Source: Dysgonomonas sp. UBA7710 (GTDB taxonomy: Bacteria > Bacteroidota > Bacteroidia > Bacteroidales > Dysgonomonadaceae). Taken from it: a DNA stretch of 64,000 bases. Position 1 is the first letter of the stretch. Each line of letters starts with the position of its first letter. The notes under the pieces were generated by a model. It was not told the origin of the DNA. It did no database searches and saw only the letters and a list, made by a program, of their open reading frames with translations. Both the position numbers and the translations under genes were made by a program. Location of the stretch: the NCBI RefSeq assembly GCF_002482385.1, contig NZ_DLFW01000002.1, positions 1-64,000 on the forward strand. Direction: 5' to 3'. This document shows positions 1 to 8,301 of the stretch, in pieces.

Positions 1-39
1 GAGAATGTATATAACCAGGTGAAGGAGTACCTGAAATAA
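1..39 (+). CDS. C-terminal tail of an upstream gene, possibly transketolase (partial)
   Basis: An open frame runs from the window edge to TAA at 37-39 and encodes ENVYNQVKEYLK. Twelve residues cannot identify a family. From memory, rpiB in Bacteroides lies directly downstream of transketolase, and a charged helical tail would fit, so transketolase is the likely identity. That assignment is inference from gene order. Confidence 0.5.
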   Translation, partial: ENVYNQVKEYLK

Positions 40-57
40 TGAATTAATAAGCCGATA

Positions 58-109
58 TGCCAATGTGCCAATGGGACTCCAGAGTCTTCATGCCATTGGC
101 ACATTGGCA
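58..109. repeat. Perfect 17-bp inverted repeat built from a tandem CCAATGTG word
   Basis: The left arm 58-74 (TGCCAATGTGCCAATGG) is exactly complementary to 93-109, with an 18-nt loop. Each arm is itself a near-tandem repeat of TGCCAATG. It lies between the upstream stop codon at 39 and rpiB at 137, so it could act as a terminator or RNA-processing hairpin, but there is no T-run. A degenerate copy of the right arm (17 of 20 bases) occurs at 45431-45450, so it belongs to the dispersed repeat vocabulary of this genome. Confidence 0.75.
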
Positions 110-136
110 CATTATATAATTAGCACCTTAGAATAA

Positions 137-589
137 ATGAGCTTATTTCCCATCCCCTCAAAACCCGTCGGACTGGCCAGTGACCATGCCGGCTACCCGG
201 TGAAAGAATATATCATCAGCCTGTTCAGGGAACAGGGCATTCCTTATACCGATTTCGGTACCTATGGTACGGATAGTGTCGATTATCCCGACTTCGGCCA
301 TAGGCTGGGAGAGGCCATCGACAGCGGCGAGTGTGACAAGGGCATCGCCATCTGCGGGACGGGCAACGGTATCAACATGGCTTTGAACCATCACAGGCAT
401 GTAAGAAGCGCCCTTTGCTGGAATACGGAGATCGCAAGGCTGGTCAGGATGCATAACGATGCCAATGTGCTGACTCTGCCCGGCAGATTTGTATCTCAGA
501 AAGAGGCCTATGATATGATTGAAGTCTTCTTCAATACCGACTTCGAAGGTGGAAGGCATCAGGGCAGGATTGATAAGATTAATGGCTGA
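137..589 (+). CDS. rpiB: Ribose-5-phosphate isomerase B
   Basis: This 150-residue RpiB/LacAB-family isomerase interconverts ribose 5-phosphate and ribulose 5-phosphate in the cytosolic non-oxidative pentose phosphate pathway. Visible motifs are the N-terminal GLASDHAGYPVKEYI phosphate and substrate region, and GIAICGTGNGINMALN, which carries the family's active-site cysteine and anion hole. Length is normal for the family. If the upstream partial gene is transketolase, the two would form a pentose phosphate pair, transcribed together or separated by the hairpin at 58-109. The ATG at 137 fits the family N-terminus. The symbol is secure at family level; allose-6-phosphate isomerase activity cannot be excluded. 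Confidence 0.92.
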   Translation: MSLFPIPSKPVGLASDHAGYPVKEYIISLFREQGIPYTDFGTYGTDSVDYPDFGHRLGEAIDSGECDKGIAICGTGNGINMALNHHRHVRSALCWNTEIARLVRMHNDANVLTLPGRFVSQKEAYDMIEVFFNTDFEGGRHQGRIDKING

Positions 590-600
590 ACAGGAAAAGA

Positions 601-620
601 CAGGATTATTGACAATCCTG
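601..620. terminator. Weak hairpin downstream of rpiB
   Basis: CAGGATT at 601-607 pairs with AATCCTG at 614-620 (7 bp, 6-nt loop), followed by a pyrimidine-rich stretch without a clean T-run. It lies 12 bases after the rpiB stop and before the convergent GH43 gene, so it could end rpiB transcription. The stem is short. Confidence 0.35.
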
Positions 621-757
621 CCTTCTCCTATTTAGTATGCTAATTCCTGACAGATAGTGAGATTCCTGTGTATGTACAAGAGAATGAGTGGGATGTAAAA
701 CAAATAAGGGAGAAAGTGTTTTTCATAGCGATTTAATATAATGTTAAACGCCAAATG

Positions 758-1723
758 TTATTTCCAGTCCTCTTTTGTCTGCTTCACCATCCGGATTGTT
801 CCGTCTTCGTTATAGTATAGCTTATCTACGCAAATGGAACGAAGCCAGTCGTTAAATTCGCCATTTTTAAGGGAGAGCGAACTGTCATGATAGAACGAAT
901 ACCATTGTCCTTTGTATTCCACAATCGAGCCGTGATTAGTATAACTGTTGGTGGGTTCCATGTAGATACCTTTATGTTCCCATGGACCGAGAGGACTCTT
1001 ACTGATCGCGTAACGCATCCTGTTATCACCTTTTACTCCGTCATTCCAGTTTTCATCGTGATTATCAGAGTATGACAAGTAGTAGATGCCATTGCGTTTA
1101 TGTACCCAGGCGGCTTCATGGAAATCATACAAACCTTCCATCTTTTGCAGTTTTCCGTCTACCTCCATCATATTGTCTTTCAGTTTACCTGCAAGACAAA
1201 CGCCTCCACCTCCCTGATAGATATAAGCCTGTCCGTCGTCATCGATAAATACATTAGGGTCGATATGAGCTTCCATTCCTTTCACATATCCTTGTACTAC
1301 GAAGTCTTTTGCCGGGTGCTTACTTGTAGCTACGCCTATTTTCCAGCTTTTGTTCCAGTTCGATTCGCTCGGATGCGGAAAGTAGAAGTAATACGTCCCG
1401 TTCCTGTAGACGCAATCGGGAGCCCACATAAATCCGCCTTCGGGTCTACCCCAGGGTACCTGGCTTGAACGGAGTATTTCGCCATGGTCTACCCAGTTTA
1501 CCATATCGTCGGTAGAGAATACATGGTACTGGTCCATCAGGTCGCAACCTCTCGGGGGTGCAATATCATGTGATGCATATACATACAGGCGGCCGTCGGC
1601 CCATACACGTGCAGACGGATCGGCTGTGTACATGTGTTGTATAAACGGATTTTTCTGACAGGAAACATTGGTTGGTAGCAGTGTGAATGCGAGGATGCAC
1701 AAGGCAAAAAGAGTTCTTTTCAT
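758..1723 (-). CDS. Glycoside hydrolase family 43 (arabinofuranosidase/xylosidase type)
   Basis: A 321-residue exported enzyme with a signal peptide at about residues 1-22, ending before the first cysteine region. The rest is a five-bladed propeller of the GH43 clan. The three expected acidic residues are visible: D35 in YTADPSARVW (base), D155 in AHIDPNVFIDDDG (pKa modulator) and E203 in FHEAAWVHKRNG (acid). The family removes arabinofuranosyl or xylosyl groups from plant hemicellulose. It is the last gene of the minus-strand PUL operon, 21 bp after the double esterase. There is no accessory carbohydrate-binding domain, unlike the second GH43 of this locus. Exact substrate is unknown. Confidence 0.88.
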   Translation of the reverse strand: MKRTLFALCILAFTLLPTNVSCQKNPFIQHMYTADPSARVWADGRLYVYASHDIAPPRGCDLMDQYHVFSTDDMVNWVDHGEILRSSQVPWGRPEGGFMWAPDCVYRNGTYYFYFPHPSESNWNKSWKIGVATSKHPAKDFVVQGYVKGMEAHIDPNVFIDDDGQAYIYQGGGGVCLAGKLKDNMMEVDGKLQKMEGLYDFHEAAWVHKRNGIYYLSYSDNHDENWNDGVKGDNRMRYAISKSPLGPWEHKGIYMEPTNSYTNHGSIVEYKGQWYSFYHDSSLSLKNGEFNDWLRSICVDKLYYNEDGTIRMVKQTKEDWK

Positions 1724-1744
1724 TTTCTTAACTTGATTATATTG

Positions 1745-3142
1745 TTATTTGTATGTTGCTCTAAGTATAAAGTCTACTATCGGCGCAGGATTAGGAAAAC
1801 TATGCGGATGATGCTTAAACCCCTTCTTCATCATTACGGTAATATTACCACCCAGGGCCTTGATCTTCTCTTCGAAGAAAAGTGTCTGGGTAGGCGAGAC
1901 CGCTTCATCCTGATCGGCACAGAGTATCAGTATGGGATATTTCCCTTTTACTATTTCCTTTACCTTATCTGTAGGGCTACCTTTGAAATTGCGGATATCA
2001 TCTTTCGTTTTCAGCCCGTATGCAGCCATAAAATCTCTTGTCATTTCCCCCAAGTCGCCTTCCCTGTCGGCCAGATAGCGGCAATCGAGCAAAGGATTAT
2101 CTACATATACACAGCTTATCTTGTCGGGATTGGCTGCTGCCCAGCAGAATGAGTACATAGCTCCGCGGCTCATTCCTTCCATTGTGCTCTTTTTAGATAA
2201 TCCCGCTTTGGTCAGTATCTTATAAAAATCAGACCAGATGGATAATGCTTCCTTATTTCCCATCAGTTCGGCTACATCACAATAGACCAGATGGAATCCT
2301 CTTTCGAGCAAGGCTATGTCTGTCTGAGGTTCGTGTGCCCAGAAGCGTGTGCGCCAAATCCATGGTTTGCCCGGTGCGGCTTCTTTGGGCTTTACCACTT
2401 TGCATTCATGTCCTCTTAATTTGAAGTCGGCACATATATATCCGCTGAAATCGGAAGTAGTATAGGGTGCTTTGATATTCCTCAGTATATCAAATTCTTT
2501 GTCTGTCTTTAGAGTTACCTGTTCGAATAATCTGCGGGCAATGATAGCAGCACCTTCATTGTCAGGATGAATATTATCAGGCATTAAATCCTTCCTGTTA
2601 ATAAGTAAGGGATGCATATCCAATACTTCAATGCCTTCTTTATAGACTGCCCTGCGGAGGCCCGGAATTATCTTATTCACAATCACGGCATCCCATATCT
2701 GCATCGTATCAGGTTCGAACGAAACAAAAGGAAGCATCAGTATAACCCGCGGATTAGACGGCAGTTGCCTGAAAGACTTTATCATATCGATACAATCCTC
2801 TTCCATTTCATTCATATAGATACGATTCTGAACTTTGGCATCATTTCCTCCCAAATCGATGAATACGATATCAGGATTACTGGCGAGCGCTTGTTTATAT
2901 TGTTCGGTTTCCCAGTAAGGGAAGTCCCCTTTACGTAACATTGTGCGGCTTCCAAGCCCGAAATTGAGAACTTTATATTCATTACCAAGTAAACTACCCA
3001 ATTGTGCAGGATACGAATCCTTCTTCGGGTCGGTTGTACGCGCACCTTCGGTAATACTGGCTCCCACACATGCAATTCTTTTTTGTGCATGAACAGAAGC
3101 TACTGTTAACAAACAGAATAAGAGACTAATAATATATTTCAT
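1745..3142 (-). CDS. Exported double esterase: SGNH hydrolase fused to alpha/beta hydrolase
   Basis: This 465-residue protein has a signal peptide (1-19) and two hydrolase modules. Residues about 20-212 are an SGNH/GDSL esterase: block I GASITEG with nucleophile S29, block III GGND (N100), and block V DNIHPD (D189, H192). Residues about 230-465 resemble an alpha/beta hydrolase with nucleophile elbow GMSRG (S325), an acid in CADQDEAVS (D410 or D412) and a histidine in GFKHHPHS. Both catalytic sets look complete. The start ATG overlaps the stop of the upstream GH3 gene by 4 bp, so the two are translationally coupled. The likely role is removing acetyl or feruloyl-type esters from hemicellulose; the specific ester is not readable. 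Confidence 0.83.
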   Translation of the reverse strand: MKYIISLLFCLLTVASVHAQKRIACVGASITEGARTTDPKKDSYPAQLGSLLGNEYKVLNFGLGSRTMLRKGDFPYWETEQYKQALASNPDIVFIDLGGNDAKVQNRIYMNEMEEDCIDMIKSFRQLPSNPRVILMLPFVSFEPDTMQIWDAVIVNKIIPGLRRAVYKEGIEVLDMHPLLINRKDLMPDNIHPDNEGAAIIARRLFEQVTLKTDKEFDILRNIKAPYTTSDFSGYICADFKLRGHECKVVKPKEAAPGKPWIWRTRFWAHEPQTDIALLERGFHLVYCDVAELMGNKEALSIWSDFYKILTKAGLSKKSTMEGMSRGAMYSFCWAAANPDKISCVYVDNPLLDCRYLADREGDLGEMTRDFMAAYGLKTKDDIRNFKGSPTDKVKEIVKGKYPILILCADQDEAVSPTQTLFFEEKIKALGGNITVMMKKGFKHHPHSFPNPAPIVDFILRATYK

Positions 3143-5808
3143 TTTGTTACGGCTATATTCTGGGTAAGATGTATGTCGCTGGATGAACTTCCGACCATTA
3201 TTTCAAATTCCCCGGGTTCTACTACACGTTTCATCTCCATATTAATCAAAGACAGGTGTTCGGGAGTCAATACGATTTTTACCTCTTTGCTTTCCCCCGC
3301 TTTCAGGAATACATTAGCGAAGCCCTTCAATAGTTTTACAGGAGTAGTGACACTGCTTACCTTATCGTTTATATATAACTGTACTATCTCTGTCCCATCC
3401 ATATTTCCTGTATTTCTCAGGTTGATAGAGACCGTGATATTATCAGTCGTCTTCGGATTTTCGGGTTGTATGCTTAGAGCCGAGTAGGTGAAATTGGTAT
3501 AGCTGAGCCCATACCCGAATTCATATAGTGGATCTCCGTTCCCGTCTACATATCTGCGGCTGGCAGATGGTTTCTTTGAATAATATATAGGTAACGAGCC
3601 TTGTTCTTTCGGGAAGCTGATGGATAATTTACCCGAAGGGTTATAGTCACCCCAAAGAACATCGGTCACAGCATCTCCTCCGGCTTCACCCGGATACCAT
3701 GCCTGAAGAAGGGCATTCGAATTTGCAGCTATTTCCGTAAGCACAAGCGGGCGGCCTGTAAGCATTACTGTTACAACAGGTTTATTGGTCTGTTTCGCTG
3801 TTTTGAGAATATCCAGATCGGCTTGATGAGGGTATAGGTTTTGCCTGTCACGGCTTTCACCTACTTCGTCGTTTGTTTCGCCGATTACAACTATTGTAAC
3901 ATCGGAAGCGGCAGCAGCATTTGCTACATCCCTGTACAAAGATGAAGATGTGAGTTGTGTCATTCTCCATTTCAGATTGATGTAAGCAATATCTTCTATC
4001 TCGGCATATTCCAGTGTAATGGGAACAGGTTTTCCGGCTGTCATCCTTATTGTCTTACTGCCTGTCTGTTTTCGCTTGGTATTTCCCCAGCAATCGATAA
4101 GGAGTTCATTGTTTATGGATACACGTGCATAATCATCGGCATTCAGCTGGAATTCGTATTCGCCTGATACGGGGGCTGTGATAGTTCCGCTCCAGCGTAC
4201 GGAGAAATTATCAGAGTTCACACCGGGAGCGGGACTCAGATTGTGCCAGTAAACAGACAGGTTATCACCGGTAGACGTATAGACCGGCGAGCCTTTAAAG
4301 TCGACATTGTTGAAGAACTCCATATCCAGCCCGTTCTTATCGGGAGTCGATTTCGGATTCAGAGCCGTTAAAGGGATATTTGAGAAGCGTTCCGATATAT
4401 CACTGTTTACAAAGTTGATCTTTACATTATCGCCGAATCTTTTTTTCAAGGCCTGATATATTGTTACACCTTTTGCCCCGGCGGGAGAGTAACCTCCTAA
4501 CGAAGATACATTGGCCAGATTACCGACAAGGGCGATGGATTTAATGTCCTTTTTTAAAGGTAATACTTTGCCTTTATTTCCCAGTAATACGATTGATTTC
4601 CGGGCAGCTTCAAGGGCTAATTTCCGGTGCTCTTCACTATGGAATACTTTTGCTATTAAAGATTCATCAGTATATGGATTATCGAAGAGTCCGAGTTCGA
4701 ATTTTACCCTCAATATACTACCTACCGCCCTGTCCAAATCTTTTTCCGATAGTTTACCTTCTTTCACAACCTGCACGACTGTATTCTGAAATACATCGTG
4801 GGGATAATCATAAAACTGCATATCCAGCCCTGCAGAGAGCGCATTTACAATCGCTTCTTCACCCGACGCGGCAGTATGGTGGTCTTTATATTGCTTGGCT
4901 ATCGCACCTAGGTCTGATACGACGAATCCGTCAAATTTCCATTCGTCACGCAATATGTCTTTTAGTAGCCACGGGTCGGCAATAGCCGGTACACCATCTC
5001 TTTCGTGATAGGCTGCCATAATCCCTTTCGCCTTTGCTTCGGTAACGGCTTTCTCGAATACATAGAGATGTGTGGAACGGGCTTCGCGTTCACCGATAAA
5101 GACAGGTGAAGTATTTACTCCCCCTTCGGGGATACCGTGTATGGCAAAGTGCTTCGGTTCGGCAACAACGGTATTATTATCTTTCAGGCTGTTGCCCTGC
5201 ATTCCTTTTATCAGACTGACAGCGTAACGTGACGAAAGGTAAGGGTCTTCCCCGAATGTTTCTTCGGTACGTCCCCAACGGATATCGCGGGCCAGATCCA
5301 GATTAGGTCCCAGTATGAAATGTACGCCATGTGCCCGGGCCTCAGCGGCAATGGCTTTGCCTATATTATTTACCAATATGGTATCCCATGAGGAAGAATT
5401 ACCTATCGGGGTGGGGAATGTAGTCGCTCCTTCGCCCTGATAGCCATGCAATGCTTCTTCTATAAATATAACGGGGATTCCCAGACGGGAATTCTCTATC
5501 GCGCGTTTTTGCACTGCATTGGCAATTGCAGCCGTTTTAGGATAAAAATCGTGAATGGAACCTATGCACATGGAATCTATGAAATGTATAGCTTGCGCCT
5601 CATTAAGCTTATCGGGGCCATCGAGTATATCATTCGCTGAAAGCATATCCAGCTGGGCGGCCTTCTCCTCTAATGTCATCCGGGAGAGCAGGTCGTTTAC
5701 CCTTTCTTCTACCGGCGCGTTTGCATTTTTGTAACGTGGCGTGTCTGAACATCCTGCACTGAGGAGCAGCAGAAAAACTGCGACACAGATGTAATTTATC
5801 TTTCTCAT
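3139..5808 (-). CDS. Glycoside hydrolase family 3 lipoprotein with PA14 insert (beta-glucosidase-like)
   Basis: I place the start at the ATG at 5808, six codons inside the longest frame, because it gives a clean lipoprotein signal (MRKINYICVAVFLLLLSAGC, lipobox LSAGC). The product is 889 residues. Visible features are the GH3 N-domain with nucleophile Asp in GFVVSDLGAI (residue 299 from this start), the second domain with VGESRDRQN near the expected acid region, a PA14-like insert at about residues 492-635, and a C-terminal fibronectin III-like domain. PA14-bearing GH3 enzymes are usually beta-glucosidases or related exo-enzymes. It overlaps the esterase gene by 4 bp. A -7 box at 5853 suggests it may also have its own promoter. 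Confidence 0.9.
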   Translation of the reverse strand: MRKINYICVAVFLLLLSAGCSDTPRYKNANAPVEERVNDLLSRMTLEEKAAQLDMLSANDILDGPDKLNEAQAIHFIDSMCIGSIHDFYPKTAAIANAVQKRAIENSRLGIPVIFIEEALHGYQGEGATTFPTPIGNSSSWDTILVNNIGKAIAAEARAHGVHFILGPNLDLARDIRWGRTEETFGEDPYLSSRYAVSLIKGMQGNSLKDNNTVVAEPKHFAIHGIPEGGVNTSPVFIGEREARSTHLYVFEKAVTEAKAKGIMAAYHERDGVPAIADPWLLKDILRDEWKFDGFVVSDLGAIAKQYKDHHTAASGEEAIVNALSAGLDMQFYDYPHDVFQNTVVQVVKEGKLSEKDLDRAVGSILRVKFELGLFDNPYTDESLIAKVFHSEEHRKLALEAARKSIVLLGNKGKVLPLKKDIKSIALVGNLANVSSLGGYSPAGAKGVTIYQALKKRFGDNVKINFVNSDISERFSNIPLTALNPKSTPDKNGLDMEFFNNVDFKGSPVYTSTGDNLSVYWHNLSPAPGVNSDNFSVRWSGTITAPVSGEYEFQLNADDYARVSINNELLIDCWGNTKRKQTGSKTIRMTAGKPVPITLEYAEIEDIAYINLKWRMTQLTSSSLYRDVANAAAASDVTIVVIGETNDEVGESRDRQNLYPHQADLDILKTAKQTNKPVVTVMLTGRPLVLTEIAANSNALLQAWYPGEAGGDAVTDVLWGDYNPSGKLSISFPKEQGSLPIYYSKKPSASRRYVDGNGDPLYEFGYGLSYTNFTYSALSIQPENPKTTDNITVSINLRNTGNMDGTEIVQLYINDKVSSVTTPVKLLKGFANVFLKAGESKEVKIVLTPEHLSLINMEMKRVVEPGEFEIMVGSSSSDIHLTQNIAVTK

Positions 5809-5852
5809 GGGTATAATTTTAATCAAGGCTATTTAGTTGATTTTTCCTGAAT

Positions 5853-5860
5853 CAAAAGTA
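5853..5860 (-). promoter_or_regulatory. -7 box TACTTTTG before the GH3-PA14 gene
   Basis: The minus-strand sequence TACTTTTG matches the Bacteroidetes consensus TAnnTTTG and lies 45 bp upstream of the chosen start at 5808, in the 114-bp gap after the GH31 gene. No clear -33 TTTG is seen at the usual spacing. It suggests an internal promoter for the last three PUL genes. Confidence 0.5.
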
Positions 5861-5913
5861 TTTCTACTCCATTAAAATAACCTTAACAGGAACATTAAGA
5901 CACGCTTAATTAC

Positions 5914-5922
5914 GCATTAATA
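5914..5922 (-). promoter_or_regulatory. Recurring 9-mer GCATTAATA upstream of the GH3-PA14 gene
   Basis: Exact plus-strand GCATTAATA (TATTAATGC on the coding strand). The same 9-mer in the same orientation occurs upstream of the GH92 gene (13735) and the second GH3 gene (22958). It is a candidate regulator site; the binding protein is unknown. Confidence 0.4.
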
Positions 5923-8292
5923 CTACATTTTAACGTTAATTTCTTTTCCATCGAATACAATAAGGTGATCTGCCTTGTCCGGTAAAGACCAGATGCTTTT
6001 CCCGGCAGGCAAAAGGGTAATTCTGAAAGTCCGTTTAGATAACATACCCGGAAATTCTCCTTGTCTTGCACCTATGTTAAGGGTTTGGTTTGTATCGTCC
6101 CACTTCATTTTGATTGTGGAATAAATACCTTTCTCATAATTGTAATTATTGTTTTCGTCTTCATATAAAACAAATTCGGTGTCAGCGCCCGGATATATGA
6201 AAATATTGAGGTTATCCCAGTTCTTCTCTTCTGCATATTGCACTTTTGGCCCCCAAGGCAGAATTGTGCCGGCCTTTATATATAAAGGAATAATGTCGAT
6301 AGGAGCGGCTTTGCTTATCTCCTGTCCTCCTTTGATTTTCTCTCCTGTCCAGAAGTCATACCAGTCAGCACCTTTCGGCAGGTACACTTTTTGTATTTTT
6401 GCCGCGCTGAAGTCGGCGACCGTCCTGCCGTCCCGTGTACGGTTTACATACATAGAGTCGGTTACAGGTGTTACGAGGATAGATTTTCCAAACATAAACT
6501 GGTTGTCTATGTCATATACTTTCGGATCCTTTGCAAAATCCATCATCAAAGCGCGCATCATCGAGCCCGAATTATTTGTAATGTCATGTCCTGTCGAATA
6601 CATATAAGGCATCAGACTATAACGCATATTGATATACTTTTCCTGTACATCGAAGGCCCAGTCTCCTCTTTTTCCGAACTGATAGATTTCCCGCGGGGTG
6701 TTTGTTCCATGCGAACGCATCATCGGAGTAAATGTACCGAATTGCAGCCAGCGTACATATAGTTCGTGGAAAGCGATATCTTTAATTCCTTCGGGATATG
6801 CCCTGCCTGCCCAGAAACCGCCTATATCGGTATTCCAGTAAGGAATGCCACAAAGAGAAAAGTTTAATCCTGCCGGAATCTGTTTACGCAGGGTGCTCCA
6901 TCTGGAATCGATATCTCCCGACCAGGAATTTGCACCATAACGTTGCTGCCCGGCAAAAGCCGAGCGGGTGAAAATATACACACGCTTATCCGCAGTTACT
7001 TTTCGCTGGTTATCGTAAACGCCTCCGACAGAAACGATGGGGAAAGCATTGGAGATGTCTCTGTAAGTTCCCAGATAAGTAGCTCCGTCGAGAGTTTCCC
7101 CGTTGATATTATCCTCCGGCTCCGTGGCATCGAGCCACCAAGCATCCATACCTAACGAGAAGATGTTTTTGTTCATGTAATCCCAGTATATTTTTCGGGC
7201 TTCGGGGTTGAATGCATCATATACTCTTACCCCATTGTTGTGGGGGTAAGTATCGAAGTTCAGCAATAGTTTCTTTTTTTTCAAATCTTTGTGAATAGCG
7301 GTATTCGGACCGAAAGACGGCCATACCGATATAGCCACATGTGCATTCAGACCGTGTATATCCTCCACCATTTGCTTTGGGTTGGGGAAGGCCGGATTTC
7401 CGAATTCGACAGCGTTCCAATGCGTGTTATCGGTACTCCAGTATTGCCAGTCCTGTATGATGCCATCGAGAGGAACTCCCAGTTCGCGGTATTTCCTGAC
7501 AGTGCCTACCAGTTCATCCTGAGAGGTATAACGCTCGCGGCTCTGCCAGAATCCATACGTCCAGAGCGGGAACATAGGCACCTGCCCTGTAAGGTCACGT
7601 ATCCGGGCGATAGTGCCGTCCGCATCTTTCCCATACATAAAGTAATAATCGATGCACTTGCCCGAGACCGATGTTAATGACATCCCATCGAAGGAGTCTT
7701 TATATTCGGTTTCTGAATAATTATCCCAGAATACAGCATATTCTTTTACCGAGTGGATAATAGGAACAGCAATCTCCGTATTCATCTGACGCAGGCGTAC
7801 GCTTTTTCCTCTCTGATTCATATATCCTTGCTGGTGTTGTCCCAGTCCGTATATGGCTTCCTGCTTGTCCAGCAGGAAGGTTTGTTGAATCTCACAGGTC
7901 TTCCCGCTTTTGTACTGTTTGTCCGTAAAGAGAGAGGAAGAGCTTTTTTCAGCAATGAACGGACGGGTGTCCAATCCATTGAATTGTACATCCCCTGTTG
8001 TCAGGTTGAGGGTAACAATTATTTCAGAAGATGAAAGGGTAATTACATTATTAAACCTGTCTGTTTTAAAAGCTGTCTTTTCCGGTATCTTTATTACTGA
8101 AAGACTCTTTTTATTAATCTTCTCGGTTTTAGGATATTTCAAAACCCTGACAATCTCAGGACTATAGAATTGTAACTCAATCGTAGTCTGGCCGACTTCA
8201 GCTTTTACACCTTGAGATGTTTGCTGATAGCTTTGTGCACTCAATAGCGTAGACAAAGCCATCAACATAAGGATTATAATAAAATTCTTCAT
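5923..8292 (-). CDS. Glycoside hydrolase family 31, probable alpha-xylosidase
   Basis: A 789-residue exported protein with a signal peptide at about 1-20. An N-terminal beta-sandwich is followed by the catalytic barrel from about residue 235. FPLWTYGFWQSRERY (241-255) is typical of the alpha-xylosidase branch of GH31. The nucleophile is D388 in MDAWWLDATEPE and the acid/base is D460 in ANSWSGDID. No PA14 insert is visible. Such enzymes remove alpha-1,6-linked xylose from xyloglucan oligosaccharides. The gene sits 9 bp after the pectate-lyase-fold gene. Alpha-glucosidase activity is the main alternative, but the WQSRERY motif argues for xylosidase. Confidence 0.9.
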   Translation of the reverse strand: MKNFIIILMLMALSTLLSAQSYQQTSQGVKAEVGQTTIELQFYSPEIVRVLKYPKTEKINKKSLSVIKIPEKTAFKTDRFNNVITLSSSEIIVTLNLTTGDVQFNGLDTRPFIAEKSSSSLFTDKQYKSGKTCEIQQTFLLDKQEAIYGLGQHQQGYMNQRGKSVRLRQMNTEIAVPIIHSVKEYAVFWDNYSETEYKDSFDGMSLTSVSGKCIDYYFMYGKDADGTIARIRDLTGQVPMFPLWTYGFWQSRERYTSQDELVGTVRKYRELGVPLDGIIQDWQYWSTDNTHWNAVEFGNPAFPNPKQMVEDIHGLNAHVAISVWPSFGPNTAIHKDLKKKKLLLNFDTYPHNNGVRVYDAFNPEARKIYWDYMNKNIFSLGMDAWWLDATEPEDNINGETLDGATYLGTYRDISNAFPIVSVGGVYDNQRKVTADKRVYIFTRSAFAGQQRYGANSWSGDIDSRWSTLRKQIPAGLNFSLCGIPYWNTDIGGFWAGRAYPEGIKDIAFHELYVRWLQFGTFTPMMRSHGTNTPREIYQFGKRGDWAFDVQEKYINMRYSLMPYMYSTGHDITNNSGSMMRALMMDFAKDPKVYDIDNQFMFGKSILVTPVTDSMYVNRTRDGRTVADFSAAKIQKVYLPKGADWYDFWTGEKIKGGQEISKAAPIDIIPLYIKAGTILPWGPKVQYAEEKNWDNLNIFIYPGADTEFVLYEDENNNYNYEKGIYSTIKMKWDDTNQTLNIGARQGEFPGMLSKRTFRITLLPAGKSIWSLPDKADHLIVFDGKEINVKM

Positions 8293-8301
8293 GTCCTGTT
8301 G

